From: Paractinoplanes atraurantiacus
Lineage (GTDB): Bacteria > Actinomycetota > Actinomycetes > Mycobacteriales > Micromonosporaceae
Assembly (NCBI RefSeq): GCF_900215205.1
Contig: NZ_OBDY01000008.1
Coordinates: 1-64,000 of the forward strand
Direction: 5' to 3'
Length of the DNA: 64,000 nt
Under the pieces are notes generated by a model that saw nothing but the letters and a program-made list of their open reading frames with translations, searched no databases and had not been told where the DNA came from. A program made the position numbers and the translations under genes. Each line of letters starts with the position of its first letter. Positions within the stretch are counted from its first letter, which is position 1. Below, one piece after another: positions 32,744-40,079 of the stretch.

Positions 32744-33992
32744 TCAGACGGTCGAGGGCCTCGGCGCGGACGCCGGCCAGCACCGGTTCGTCGCTCACCG
32801 CGGCGGCGCGGATGGGCACGTGCCGGGGCATCCGCTCGGTGGCGGCGCGGATCTCGGCCACCAGGGCCGGGCCCCACGGCCCGCCGAGCACCACCTCGCG
32901 CGGGTCGGCCAGGGCGATGACCGCGGCGATGACGCCACCCACCGCGGCGCCGAGGATGGCGCGCGTCTCGGCGTCGCTCCTGAGCAGCCGGTCGACGTCG
33001 ATCGCAGTCATGCTCCCGCGCGATCCGCCTGCTTCGCGGCCGTCGCTGTCCCCGCGGCCGTCTCTGTCTCTGCGGCCGTTGCTGTCACCGCGGCCGTTGC
33101 TGTCTCCGCGGGCGTCGCTGTCTTCTTGGCCATCCCGGTCTCCGCCGGCGTCGTTGCCTTCTCGGCCGTCGCGGTCTCGGTGGCCTTCGTGGCGGAGGTC
33201 CAGGTCGCCGAAGAGTTCGATGAAGGGGACGGCGCGGCCGCCGGGGCCGATGGTCAGCAGGTGGGCGATCTCGCCGGCCAGGCCGGTGTGGCCGCGGCGG
33301 ACCTCGCCGTCGCTCACGATCGCGCAGCCCAGGCCCTCGCCCAGGTAGAGGTAGGCGAAGTCGCCGGGGCCGCCCTGCTCCCGCTCGGCCCGGGCCGCCC
33401 AGTTCACGTCGTTGTCGACGATGACCGGGCCGTCCACGTAGTGGCCGAGGACCGCTACCGGGTCCAACTCGCCGACCAGGAAAGGCGCGTCGGGCAGATG
33501 GACGAGGCGGCCGGTGGCCCGGTCGACCGGGTCGGCCGCACCGACAACAGCCAGCCGGACCGGCGGGTCGGCCACGTCGCGCGCCTGACCCGCCGCGTCC
33601 GTGCGCGCCGGCCCGGCGGCTGCGCTCAGCGCCCGGTCCACGGCTGCGGTGATCGCGGCGGCCAGCTCGGTGGGGTCGGCCGGGCGGACGGCTCGGCCGA
33701 CGGTGTCGCCGTAGACGTCCACGCACTCGGCGACCACGCCCTCGGGGGCGATGGTGACGGCCAGGGCGACGCCGACGGTGGGGGAGAGGGCGTAGTACGA
33801 GCCGACCCGGCCCTTCCCGCGGCCGCCGGGAGTGCGCTCGCCGGTGTCGGCCACCAGGCCGCGCTCGGTCAGGCGGCGCACGCTTTCGCCGGCGGTGGGC
33901 TTCGAGATGCCGATCTCGGTGGCCAGCTCGGCCCGGGTCAGGCGGCGGTGGCGCATCAGCGTGCGCAACACGTGTTCGTCGCTGGTCTCCAC
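32718..33992 (-). CDS. ROK-family transcriptional regulator with an inserted hexapeptide repeat
   Basis: A 424-residue protein starting at ATG 33992. Residues 5-55 are a winged helix-turn-helix (RRLTRAELATEIGISKPTAGESVRRLTERGLV). The ROK domain has the DNDVNWAARAE and GHTGLAGEIAHL signatures, but the zinc motif CxCGxxGC is absent. Residues about 265-320 are a foreign-looking run of D-x-D-G-R hexapeptides encoded by nine 18-base units, splitting the ROK fold in a loop. ROK repressors bind sugars or sugar derivatives. The divergent DUF1479 gene and two 21-base sites between them suggest a local target. Confidence 0.87.
   Translation of the reverse strand: METSDEHVLRTLMRHRRLTRAELATEIGISKPTAGESVRRLTERGLVADTGERTPGGRGKGRVGSYYALSPTVGVALAVTIAPEGVVAECVDVYGDTVGRAVRPADPTELAAAITAAVDRALSAAAGPARTDAAGQARDVADPPVRLAVVGAADPVDRATGRLVHLPDAPFLVGELDPVAVLGHYVDGPVIVDNDVNWAARAEREQGGPGDFAYLYLGEGLGCAIVSDGEVRRGHTGLAGEIAHLLTIGPGGRAVPFIELFGDLDLRHEGHRDRDGREGNDAGGDRDGQEDSDARGDSNGRGDSNGRRDRDGRGDSDGREAGGSRGSMTAIDVDRLLRSDAETRAILGAAVGGVIAAVIALADPREVVLGGPWGPALVAEIRAATERMPRHVPIRAAAVSDEPVLAGVRAEALDRLRALVTTGE
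33036..33197. repeat. 9 x 18-base in-frame minisatellite inside the ROK gene
   Basis: Units of 18 bases such as GCGGCCGTCGCTGTCCCC repeat nine times with increasing divergence to the right. Read in the gene they encode hexapeptides of the type GDSDGR, GDSNGR and RDRDGR. All units are multiples of three bases, so copy-number change would alter loop length without breaking the frame. Confidence 0.85.
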
Positions 33993-34001
33993 GGACCGAT
34001 T

Positions 34002-34068
34002 CTAGTAAAGCCTCTTGCCTAGGAGCGTTCCGACACGTACCGTCATTCAAGTAAGGAGCCCTGACTAG
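34002..34068. promoter_or_regulatory. two ROK-type operators between the ROK and DUF1479 genes
   Basis: Two related 21-base sites, 34002-34022 and 34048-34068, start C(T/A)AGTAA and end CTAG; 14 of 21 positions agree and they are 46 bases apart. CTAGTAA...CTAG-type sites resemble known ROK/NagC operators. They fill most of the 89-base divergent gap. Confidence 0.6.
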
Positions 34069-34081
34069 AAGGAGGCGCGCC

Positions 34082-35353
34082 GTGCCGACGACCACCACCG
34101 CCCTGCCGCACTGGGAAGAGACGCCGGCCGACCTCGGCGCGGCGACGCGCGAGATCAAGGCCGCTCTGCGTGCTCGCATCGAGGCGTCCGGGCGTACGGC
34201 CGACGAGGTCTTCGCCGTTGTCGAACAGCGCGTGCAGGCCGCGATCGACGACATCGTCGCCGCCCGGCGCCGCGGCGAGCAGATCTGGCCGGTCGTCGAC
34301 TATGCCGACATCGAGGCCGGCACCGCGCCGACCGACCTGATCAAGAAGCGGGGGTGCCTCGTCGTGCGCGGGCACTTCGAGCGCGAGCAGGCGCTGCGCT
34401 GGGACCAGGACATCGTCGACTACGTCGAGGGCAACCACTTCTTCGAGAACTACCGCGGGCCCGGCGACGACTTCTTCGGCAGCGTCGGCTCCAAGCCCGA
34501 GATCTACCCGATCTACTGGTCACACGCGCAGATGCAGGCCCGGCAGAGCGAGCGCATGGCCACGGTGCAGGCGTTCCTCAACAGCCAGTGGAAGCACACG
34601 TCGCCCGACGGCACGCAATGGTTCGACCCGAACCGCGACTCGCTCTACCCCGACCGCATCCGCCGCCGGCCCGAGGGCGCCGACTCGGCCGGCCTCGGCA
34701 CCCACCTCGACCCGGGCACGCTCGACCTGTGGATGACCCAGGCGTACCAGAAGGCGTTCCGGCATCTCTTCGACGGCAGCGTCGAGCAGTACGACCCGTG
34801 GGACGCCGCCCACCGCACCGACGGGCCGCAATATCCCGGTTCCACGATGTGCTCGGCGTTCCGCACGTTCCAGGGCTGGACCGCGCTGTCCGACATGGAC
34901 CACGACCAGGGCGTGCTGCACACCGTCCCGATCCCCGAGGCGATGGCCTATCTGATGCTGCGCCCGCTGCTGTCCGACGTCCCGGACGACGACATGTGCG
35001 GCGTCACCGTCAACCAGGTCTTCCCGGCCGGCCACAAGTGGCACGCCCCGCTCATGGAGGCCCTGTCCGGCATCCCCGACGTCAAAGCGGGCGACTCCGT
35101 CTGGTGGCACTGCGACATGATCCACAGCGTGGCCCCGGTCGAGGCCCAGAAGGGCTGGGGCAACGTCATGTACATCCCGGCCGCGCCCTGGTGCCCGCGC
35201 AACGAGCGGTACGCGGCCAACGTCCGCGACGCCTTCCTGACAGGCGAGAGCCCGTCCGACTTCCCGGCCGAGCACTACGAGCGCGAGTGGCCCGACCGCT
35301 TCCAGCCCGCCGACCTCAACGAGATCGGCCGTCGCGGGCTCGGGCTGGACTGA
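34082..35353 (+). CDS. DUF1479 (YbiU-like) protein, probable Fe(II)/2-oxoglutarate-type oxygenase
   Basis: A 423-residue protein starting at GTG 34082 with AAGGAGG seven bases upstream. Homology runs over the full length to the DUF1479/YbiU family. LGTHLDPGTLDLW (His-x-Asp) and WWHCDMIHSVAPVE (distal His), with a cupin-like core, fit an iron-dependent dioxygenase fold, but the reaction is unknown for the family. It faces a ROK regulator, which suggests induction by a sugar or related compound. Confidence 0.85.
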   Translation: MPTTTTALPHWEETPADLGAATREIKAALRARIEASGRTADEVFAVVEQRVQAAIDDIVAARRRGEQIWPVVDYADIEAGTAPTDLIKKRGCLVVRGHFEREQALRWDQDIVDYVEGNHFFENYRGPGDDFFGSVGSKPEIYPIYWSHAQMQARQSERMATVQAFLNSQWKHTSPDGTQWFDPNRDSLYPDRIRRRPEGADSAGLGTHLDPGTLDLWMTQAYQKAFRHLFDGSVEQYDPWDAAHRTDGPQYPGSTMCSAFRTFQGWTALSDMDHDQGVLHTVPIPEAMAYLMLRPLLSDVPDDDMCGVTVNQVFPAGHKWHAPLMEALSGIPDVKAGDSVWWHCDMIHSVAPVEAQKGWGNVMYIPAAPWCPRNERYAANVRDAFLTGESPSDFPAEHYEREWPDRFQPADLNEIGRRGLGLD

Positions 35354-35366
35354 CGGCCGCTCCGTC

Positions 35367-36704
35367 TCACCAGGCGGTGAGCACCAGGTGGTTGACGAGC
35401 AGGGCCGTGCCGGCCTGCGCGGCCAGCCACCAGCGCCGATCGGGCCGGGGAAGCAGGGCGGCCGCGGCCGGCAGCCAGATCGCGAACGGCAGCCAGATCC
35501 GTTCCGTCTCGGCCTTGCTCATGCCGGACAGGTCCGCCGCCAGCACGGCGGCGGCCCACCCCAGGACCAGCGGGGAACGGCGGCCGCGGCGCAGGATCGC
35601 GGCCGCGGCCGGGCCGGCGCACAGGGCGAAGGCGGCCAGGTTCGCCCACACCCAGTAGGCGTACGGGCGGTCGGAGGCCAGTCCCTGGTAGTAGCGCCGG
35701 CGTACCAGAAAGAAGCCGTCCCACCAGGCGAAACCGAGCAGCGTCATCGCCGCCACGACGGCGGCCGCGCCCAGAACGGCCCAGATCAGCAACGGCCACC
35801 GGGTGCGCCGCAGCACGACCACCGCGAGGGCGGGCAGGGCCAACAAGACCAGGCCGTACGAGAGGTACGCGCAAACGGCCAGCCCGGCCCCTCCGGCGGC
35901 GACGGCCCACCGGGCGGGCCGGGACAACCCGACGGCCAGCAGGGCCACCGCGCAGGCCGCCACGCCGGCGAAGAGGCCGTCGGCGGAGGCGCCGATCCAC
36001 ACCGCGCCCGGGAACAACACCAGGAAGGGCGCGGCGACCCGGGCCGCCCGCTCATCGCCCAGCGCCCGCAGAGTGACCATGATCGCGGCGGTCGCCAGGG
36101 CCCCGGCCACGATGCAGACGACCGCCGCCCAGCCGCCGCCGCCCAGCCCGAGCCGGTCCAGCCCGACGAAGACGAGCAGCGCACCCGGCGGATGGCCGGC
36201 CACATGCGTGGTCCACGGCTCCGGGCCGCCGTCGACGATCCGGCCGGCGAAACCCCGCAGCATGGCCGGGACATCGGTCACCCCGGGCACTTCGGCGAGA
36301 TATTCGTACGGCGTCGTCAGCCGGCCCGCGACGCCGCGCTGCCAGCCGTCGACCAGCGCGAGCGCGAAAACCCAGGCGACGGCGGCGACCCACGTCGCGG
36401 CGAGGAGGGGCCGCCAAGGGAGACGCTCGGCCAGACCCGGACCCCACCGGATCACCGCCAGGGCGACGGCGATCGCGACTGGGGTACCCGGTCCCGCGTG
36501 CGGAAGCACATGACCGAACAAAGGTGCGGCCGAAGCGTGAACGGGGCGGCCGGCCCAGCCGAGCAGCGCCCCGGCCACGATTGCCGCCACGACCAGTGCG
36601 GCGACCAGGGCGAGCGCCCACCGGTCACCGCGCGAGGACGGCCAGCCCCGGCGGGGGTCGCTGAGGGTCGGGGTCGCCGGGCTCAGCCACGCAGGGGCGC
36701 GCAC
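35367..36704 (-). CDS. GT-C-like membrane glycosyltransferase, methylthioxylose transferase-like
   Basis: A 445-residue polytopic protein with roughly ten to twelve membrane helices. The first large loop after helix 3 contains TTPYEYLAEVPGVTDVPAMLRGF and WTTHVAGHPPGALLVFVGLDRLGLGG, a conserved block of the actinobacterial family that includes M. tuberculosis Rv0541c (MtxT), proposed to transfer methylthioxylose from a polyprenyl phosphate carrier to cell-envelope glycan. That assignment is by memory of the family and of gene order. The 3' end of the upstream epimerase gene overlaps its start by 22 bases, so the two are one operon. Confidence 0.75.
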   Translation of the reverse strand: MRAPAWLSPATPTLSDPRRGWPSSRGDRWALALVAALVVAAIVAGALLGWAGRPVHASAAPLFGHVLPHAGPGTPVAIAVALAVIRWGPGLAERLPWRPLLAATWVAAVAWVFALALVDGWQRGVAGRLTTPYEYLAEVPGVTDVPAMLRGFAGRIVDGGPEPWTTHVAGHPPGALLVFVGLDRLGLGGGGWAAVVCIVAGALATAAIMVTLRALGDERAARVAAPFLVLFPGAVWIGASADGLFAGVAACAVALLAVGLSRPARWAVAAGGAGLAVCAYLSYGLVLLALPALAVVVLRRTRWPLLIWAVLGAAAVVAAMTLLGFAWWDGFFLVRRRYYQGLASDRPYAYWVWANLAAFALCAGPAAAAILRRGRRSPLVLGWAAAVLAADLSGMSKAETERIWLPFAIWLPAAAALLPRPDRRWWLAAQAGTALLVNHLVLTAW

Positions 36705-37837
36705 GCGAACTCCCGCAGGCCGGCGGCGGGCGTCACCGCGGCGCGGAAGCCGAGCTCGGCCGCGGCGCGGTCAGGAGAGGCCACGACATGGCGCACGTCG
36801 CCGAGCCGGAACCGGCCGGTCACTTCCGGGCGGGGGCCGCCGAAGGCGTCCGCGAGCGCCCCGGCCATCTCACCGACTGTGGCCGGCGCCCCCGAAGCGA
36901 TGTTGAACGCCCGAAATCCACCCCACGGAGCCCGCCCTCCCAAGGGGGAAGCCCCCGAAGCCATTCTCGTCCTGTTTTCGATGATCGTGTCGGTGGGCTG
37001 TGGACAACCGGCGCCTGTGGACAACGAGCGGGAAGCCGTCACCGCCCGCAACGCGGCCACGTTCGCCTCGGCCACGTCCGTCACGTGCACAAAATCCCGC
37101 AGCTGACCGCCGTCCTCGTACACCTGCGGCGCCTCGCCCCTTTCCAGCGACGACCGGAAGATCGCCGCCACCCCGCTGTACGGCGTATCCCGCGGCATCC
37201 CCGGCCCGTACACATTGTGGTAGCGCAGCGCCGCCACCGTACCTCCGCACTCTCGCGCCCAGACCGCGCACAAATGTTCCTGCGCCACCTTCGTGGCCGC
37301 GTACACGCTGCGCGGATCCATCGGCGTGTCCTCATCGACCCGCCCCGCGGTCAGGGCCGCGCCGCATTCAGGGCACGGCGGCTCGAACCGTCCCGCGAGC
37401 AGGTCGGCCGCCGCTCGCGGCGCGGGCCGGACCGGGCCGTGCTGGTCGCAGCGGTAGGCCCCTTCCCCGTACACCACCATCGACCCGGCCAGCACCAGCC
37501 GCCCGATCCCGGCTTCGCTCATGGCCGCCAGCAGCACCGCCGTGCCGAGGTCGTTGCAGCCCACGTATTCGGGAAGGTCACCCGGCCCGGCGCCGAGCCC
37601 GACGAGCGCCGCCTGGTGCACGACCGCGTCGACGCCGGCCAGAGCCTCGGTCACCGCCGCCCGGTCGCGCAGGTCGGCGTGATGCAGGGTGACGCCTTCC
37701 GGCAGGTCCGGCCGGCCGTTGTGCGCCGCCGGGTGCAGGCTGTCCAGGATCGACACGTCGTAGTCGGCGGCGGTCAGGGCGGCGGTCACCGCGGAGCCGA
37801 TGAATCCGGCGCCGCCGGTCACGAGGATGTGGGTCAT
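36683..37837 (-). CDS. NAD-dependent sugar epimerase/dehydratase with an inserted repeat
   Basis: A 384-residue extended SDR. ILVTGGAGFIGSAV is the Rossmann motif, VLAGSMVVYGEG the Ser region and YAATKVAQE the catalytic Tyr/Lys. An unusual Cys-x-x-Cys segment (PPCPECGAAL) occurs near residue 155. Between AALRAVTA and FRAFNIASG, where relatives have a few residues, lie about 37 extra residues encoded by the repeat at 36925-37036. It is in an operon with the MtxT-like gene and divergent from the MtxS-like glycosyltransferase; a role in making the pentose donor is plausible. Confidence 0.85.
   Translation of the reverse strand: MTHILVTGGAGFIGSAVTAALTAADYDVSILDSLHPAAHNGRPDLPEGVTLHHADLRDRAAVTEALAGVDAVVHQAALVGLGAGPGDLPEYVGCNDLGTAVLLAAMSEAGIGRLVLAGSMVVYGEGAYRCDQHGPVRPAPRAAADLLAGRFEPPCPECGAALTAGRVDEDTPMDPRSVYAATKVAQEHLCAVWARECGGTVAALRYHNVYGPGMPRDTPYSGVAAIFRSSLERGEAPQVYEDGGQLRDFVHVTDVAEANVAALRAVTASRSLSTGAGCPQPTDTIIENRTRMASGASPLGGRAPWGGFRAFNIASGAPATVGEMAGALADAFGGPRPEVTGRFRLGDVRHVVASPDRAAAELGFRAAVTPAAGLREFACAPLRG
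36925..37036 (-). repeat. in-frame repeat element with paired DnaA-box-like motifs, copy A
   Basis: In gene sense the element begins with TTGTCCACA (37016-37024) and a second TTGTCCACA (36999-37007), 17 bases apart, then CACCGACA-GATC, AATGG, CGGGGGC and ends near GGGAGGGCGGG. Copy B at 49780-49885 has the same blocks in the same order and orientation and is read in the same frame (PQPTDTI here, PQGTDMI there). It interrupts the epimerase without breaking its frame. Boundaries are approximate. Confidence 0.75.
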
Positions 37838-37899
37838 GCCGGCGACCGTAGGCCGCCCGCCGGTGCCGCGGGGCGCCGCGAGCCGATCCGTCAGCGGTT

Positions 37900-37937
37900 C
37901 GTAAGACCTGGCCGCGACGTTCGCGTTCCGTAAGATC
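37900..37937. promoter_or_regulatory. direct repeat upstream of the glycosyltransferase gene
   Basis: CGTAAGACC (37900-37908) and CGTAAGATC (37929-37937) lie 29 bases apart in the 132-base gap between divergent genes. They could be binding sites for an unidentified regulator of the cluster. A TAGCTT box (37957-37962) seven bases before the ATG marks a leaderless start. Confidence 0.35.
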
Positions 37938-37969
37938 CGGTGGCCCGGAGCGGGCCTAGCTTCCTGCTC

Positions 37970-38629
37970 ATGACCGATGTGGTGTTGCCCTGCCTCAACG
38001 AGGCCGCGGCCCTGCCGTGGCTGCTGGCCCGGATGCCGGCCGGCTTCCGGCCGATCCTCGCCGACAACGGCTCGACGGACGGATCACGGGCGGTGGCCCG
38101 GCGCCACGGCGCGCGGGTGATCGAGGTTCCGCAGCGTGGGTACGGGGCCGCGGTGCACGCCGGGGTTCTCGCCGCCGACCCGGATGACGGGGTGGTGTGT
38201 GTGCTCGACGCCGACGGCTCGTTCGATCCGGCGGAGCTGCCGCGGCTCGCCGGCCCGGTGCGCCTGGGCGCCGCGGATCTGGTGTGCGGCCGGCGCCGCC
38301 CGGCCGGCGTGCGGGCCTGGCCTGTGCACGCGCGTCTCGGCAACGCGATCGTCGCGCGCCGGGTGCGCCGGGCCACCGGTCTGCCGGTGCACGACATCGC
38401 CCCGATCCGCGCCGCCCGCCGGGACGCGCTGGTCGCGCTCGACTTGCGGGACCGCCGCTGCGGCTATCCGCTGGAGCTGCTCCTGGCGGCGGCCCGGGCC
38501 GGCTGGCGAGTGCGTGAGCTGGACGTGGCGTATCACCCGCGCGCGGCCGGGACCCGCTCGAAGGTGACGGGAACCGTGCGCGGCACTGTGCAGGCGATCA
38601 CCGACATGCGGGCGGTGCTGGCCCGATGA
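37970..38629 (+). CDS. family 2 glycosyltransferase, polyprenyl-phosphate sugar synthase-like
   Basis: A 219-residue GT2 enzyme. VVLPCLNEAAALPWLL at the start and LADNGSTDGS (nucleotide-sugar-binding region) are typical, and VCVLDADGSFDP holds the DAD metal motif. It has no membrane helix. It resembles dolichyl-phosphate sugar synthases such as mycobacterial Rv0539 (proposed MtxS), which loads a pentose onto polyprenyl phosphate. The message is probably leaderless (TAGCTT seven bases before ATG). It overlaps the next gene by four bases (ATGA). Confidence 0.82.
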   Translation: MTDVVLPCLNEAAALPWLLARMPAGFRPILADNGSTDGSRAVARRHGARVIEVPQRGYGAAVHAGVLAADPDDGVVCVLDADGSFDPAELPRLAGPVRLGAADLVCGRRRPAGVRAWPVHARLGNAIVARRVRRATGLPVHDIAPIRAARRDALVALDLRDRRCGYPLELLLAAARAGWRVRELDVAYHPRAAGTRSKVTGTVRGTVQAITDMRAVLAR

Positions 38630-39402
38630 TCCAGCTGCTCGTGATGGCCAAGGCGCCGGTGCCGGGCCGCGTGAAGACCCGCCTCTGCCCGCCTTGCACT
38701 CCGGCGGAGGCGGCGGCGATCGCCGAGGCTTCGCTCGCCGACACTCTGGAAACCGCGGTTCAGGTTCCGGTTGTACGCCGGGTGGCGGTGCTCGAGGGCG
38801 ACTATCCCGCACCCCCGGGTTGGCGCCGGGTGGCGCAGCGCGGCGCGGGCCTGGGGGAGAGGCTTGCGTACGCGTTCGCCGACACCGCCCTGCCCGGCGT
38901 GCCGTCGCTGCTCATCGGCATGGACACCCCGCAGGTCACGGCCGCCCTGCTGGCCGGGGCGGCCGAGGCGCTGAGCCGGTCCCGGGCCGTGCTAGGCCCG
39001 GCCCTCGACGGCGGTTGGTGGGCGCTGGGCCTGGAGAATCCGGACGACGCCGGAGTATTGCCAGACGTCCCCATGTCCACATCGGACACTGGCGCGCTTA
39101 CGCTCGCCGCCCTGCGCACGCGCGGCGCAGAGCCCTTCCTGCTGCCACCCTTGCGCGACGTGGACACCGCCGCCGACGCCCTCGAGGTGGCCACCGCCTG
39201 CCCCGCAACCGCCCGCTTCCCGTCCGCGGTCAGCCGCTTCATCCCCCGCCCAGCGCCGACCACGCATGGCGAAAGGACAGCGGCGCCGGTTGCCGCTGGT
39301 GGCGCGGGCGGGGGAGTGCGGGGTGCGGATGGTGGCGCCGGTGGGAGAACGCCGGTCGCCGGGGGTCGGGGTGGCGCGTCCGGTGTAGGGAGGCCGGCGT
39401 GA
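38626..39402 (+). CDS. DUF2064/TIGR04282-type nucleotidyl- or glycosyltransferase-like protein
   Basis: A 258-residue protein whose first 205 residues match the DUF2064 family: LLVMAKAPVPGRVKTRLCPP, then LLIGMDTPQVTAALL, VLGPALDGGWWALGL and SDTGALTLAAL. These have a GT-A-like fold and occur next to polyprenyl sugar synthases (Rv0540 in mycobacteria). The last 50 residues are a Gly/Ala-rich low-complexity tail (GGAGGGVRGADGGAGGRTP) foreign to the family. The gene overlaps the neighbours on both sides by four bases, so it belongs to one operon. Confidence 0.83.
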   Translation: MIQLLVMAKAPVPGRVKTRLCPPCTPAEAAAIAEASLADTLETAVQVPVVRRVAVLEGDYPAPPGWRRVAQRGAGLGERLAYAFADTALPGVPSLLIGMDTPQVTAALLAGAAEALSRSRAVLGPALDGGWWALGLENPDDAGVLPDVPMSTSDTGALTLAALRTRGAEPFLLPPLRDVDTAADALEVATACPATARFPSAVSRFIPRPAPTTHGERTAAPVAAGGAGGGVRGADGGAGGRTPVAGGRGGASGVGRPA

Positions 39403-40079
39403 CGGCGGCAGCGGCTGATTGCGTGCCGGCGGAGCGGGCTGCTCTGGGCCTGTACGAGCGGGCTCTGGCTCGGGCCGCGGCCGGGGAGGACGCGACGCTG
39501 GCGATGCGTGACGTCCACGGGCGGGAGCATCGGGTCGACGCGGCCGGGTGGTGCCGGCCGGATCGGGCCGGTGACCGTGGGCTGCTCGACCGGTGCCACG
39601 GCGCCACCCTTGACGTCGGGTGCGGGCCGGGGCGGCTGACCAGTGCCCTGCTGTCGCGGGGGTGCGCGGCGCTGGGTATCGACGTGAGCGCGGCGGCCGT
39701 TCGGCTGGCCCGGGCCCGGGGTGCGCTCGCACTGCGCCGGGACGTTTTCGCGGCTGTGCCCGGGCACGGCCGCTGGGAGCATCTGCTGCTCGCCGACGGC
39801 AACGTCGGCATCGGCGGCGATCCGGTGGCATTGCTGCGCCGCTGCCGCGACCTGCTCGCGCCGCACGGTCAGCTGCACGCCGAGCTGGCCGCGCCCGGCG
39901 CCGGCAGCTGGTCGGGCGCGGCCACCCTGCACGACCGGGACGGCGGCCCGGGTGCGCCGCTGCGCTGGGCGCAGGTCGCCGCCGGCGACCTCGCCCCACC
40001 GGCCCGAGCGGCGGGTCTCCAGATCCGGACGAGTTGGACGGAGGCGGGCCGATGGTTCGCGACGCTGACGGCGGCTTGA
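39399..40079 (+). CDS. class I SAM-dependent methyltransferase
   Basis: A 226-residue protein starting at GTG 39399, overlapping the previous stop. LDVGCGPGRLTSALLSRG is SAM-binding motif I, followed by GIDVSAAAVRLARARGA (acidic motif II) and LLLADGNVGIGGDPVALLRRC. An N-terminal 70 residues contain ATLAMRDVHGREHRVDAAGWCRP. The acceptor is unknown; the conserved DGNVGIGGDP is typical of methyltransferases in this actinobacterial cluster. Its 3' end overlaps the molybdoenzyme gene by 28 bases. Confidence 0.82.
   Translation: MTAAAADCVPAERAALGLYERALARAAAGEDATLAMRDVHGREHRVDAAGWCRPDRAGDRGLLDRCHGATLDVGCGPGRLTSALLSRGCAALGIDVSAAAVRLARARGALALRRDVFAAVPGHGRWEHLLLADGNVGIGGDPVALLRRCRDLLAPHGQLHAELAAPGAGSWSGAATLHDRDGGPGAPLRWAQVAAGDLAPPARAAGLQIRTSWTEAGRWFATLTAA

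Noticed and set aside
33036..33197. Phase-variable switch by repeat slippage
   Set aside because: All repeat units are multiples of three bases, so copy-number change would not turn the gene on or off.
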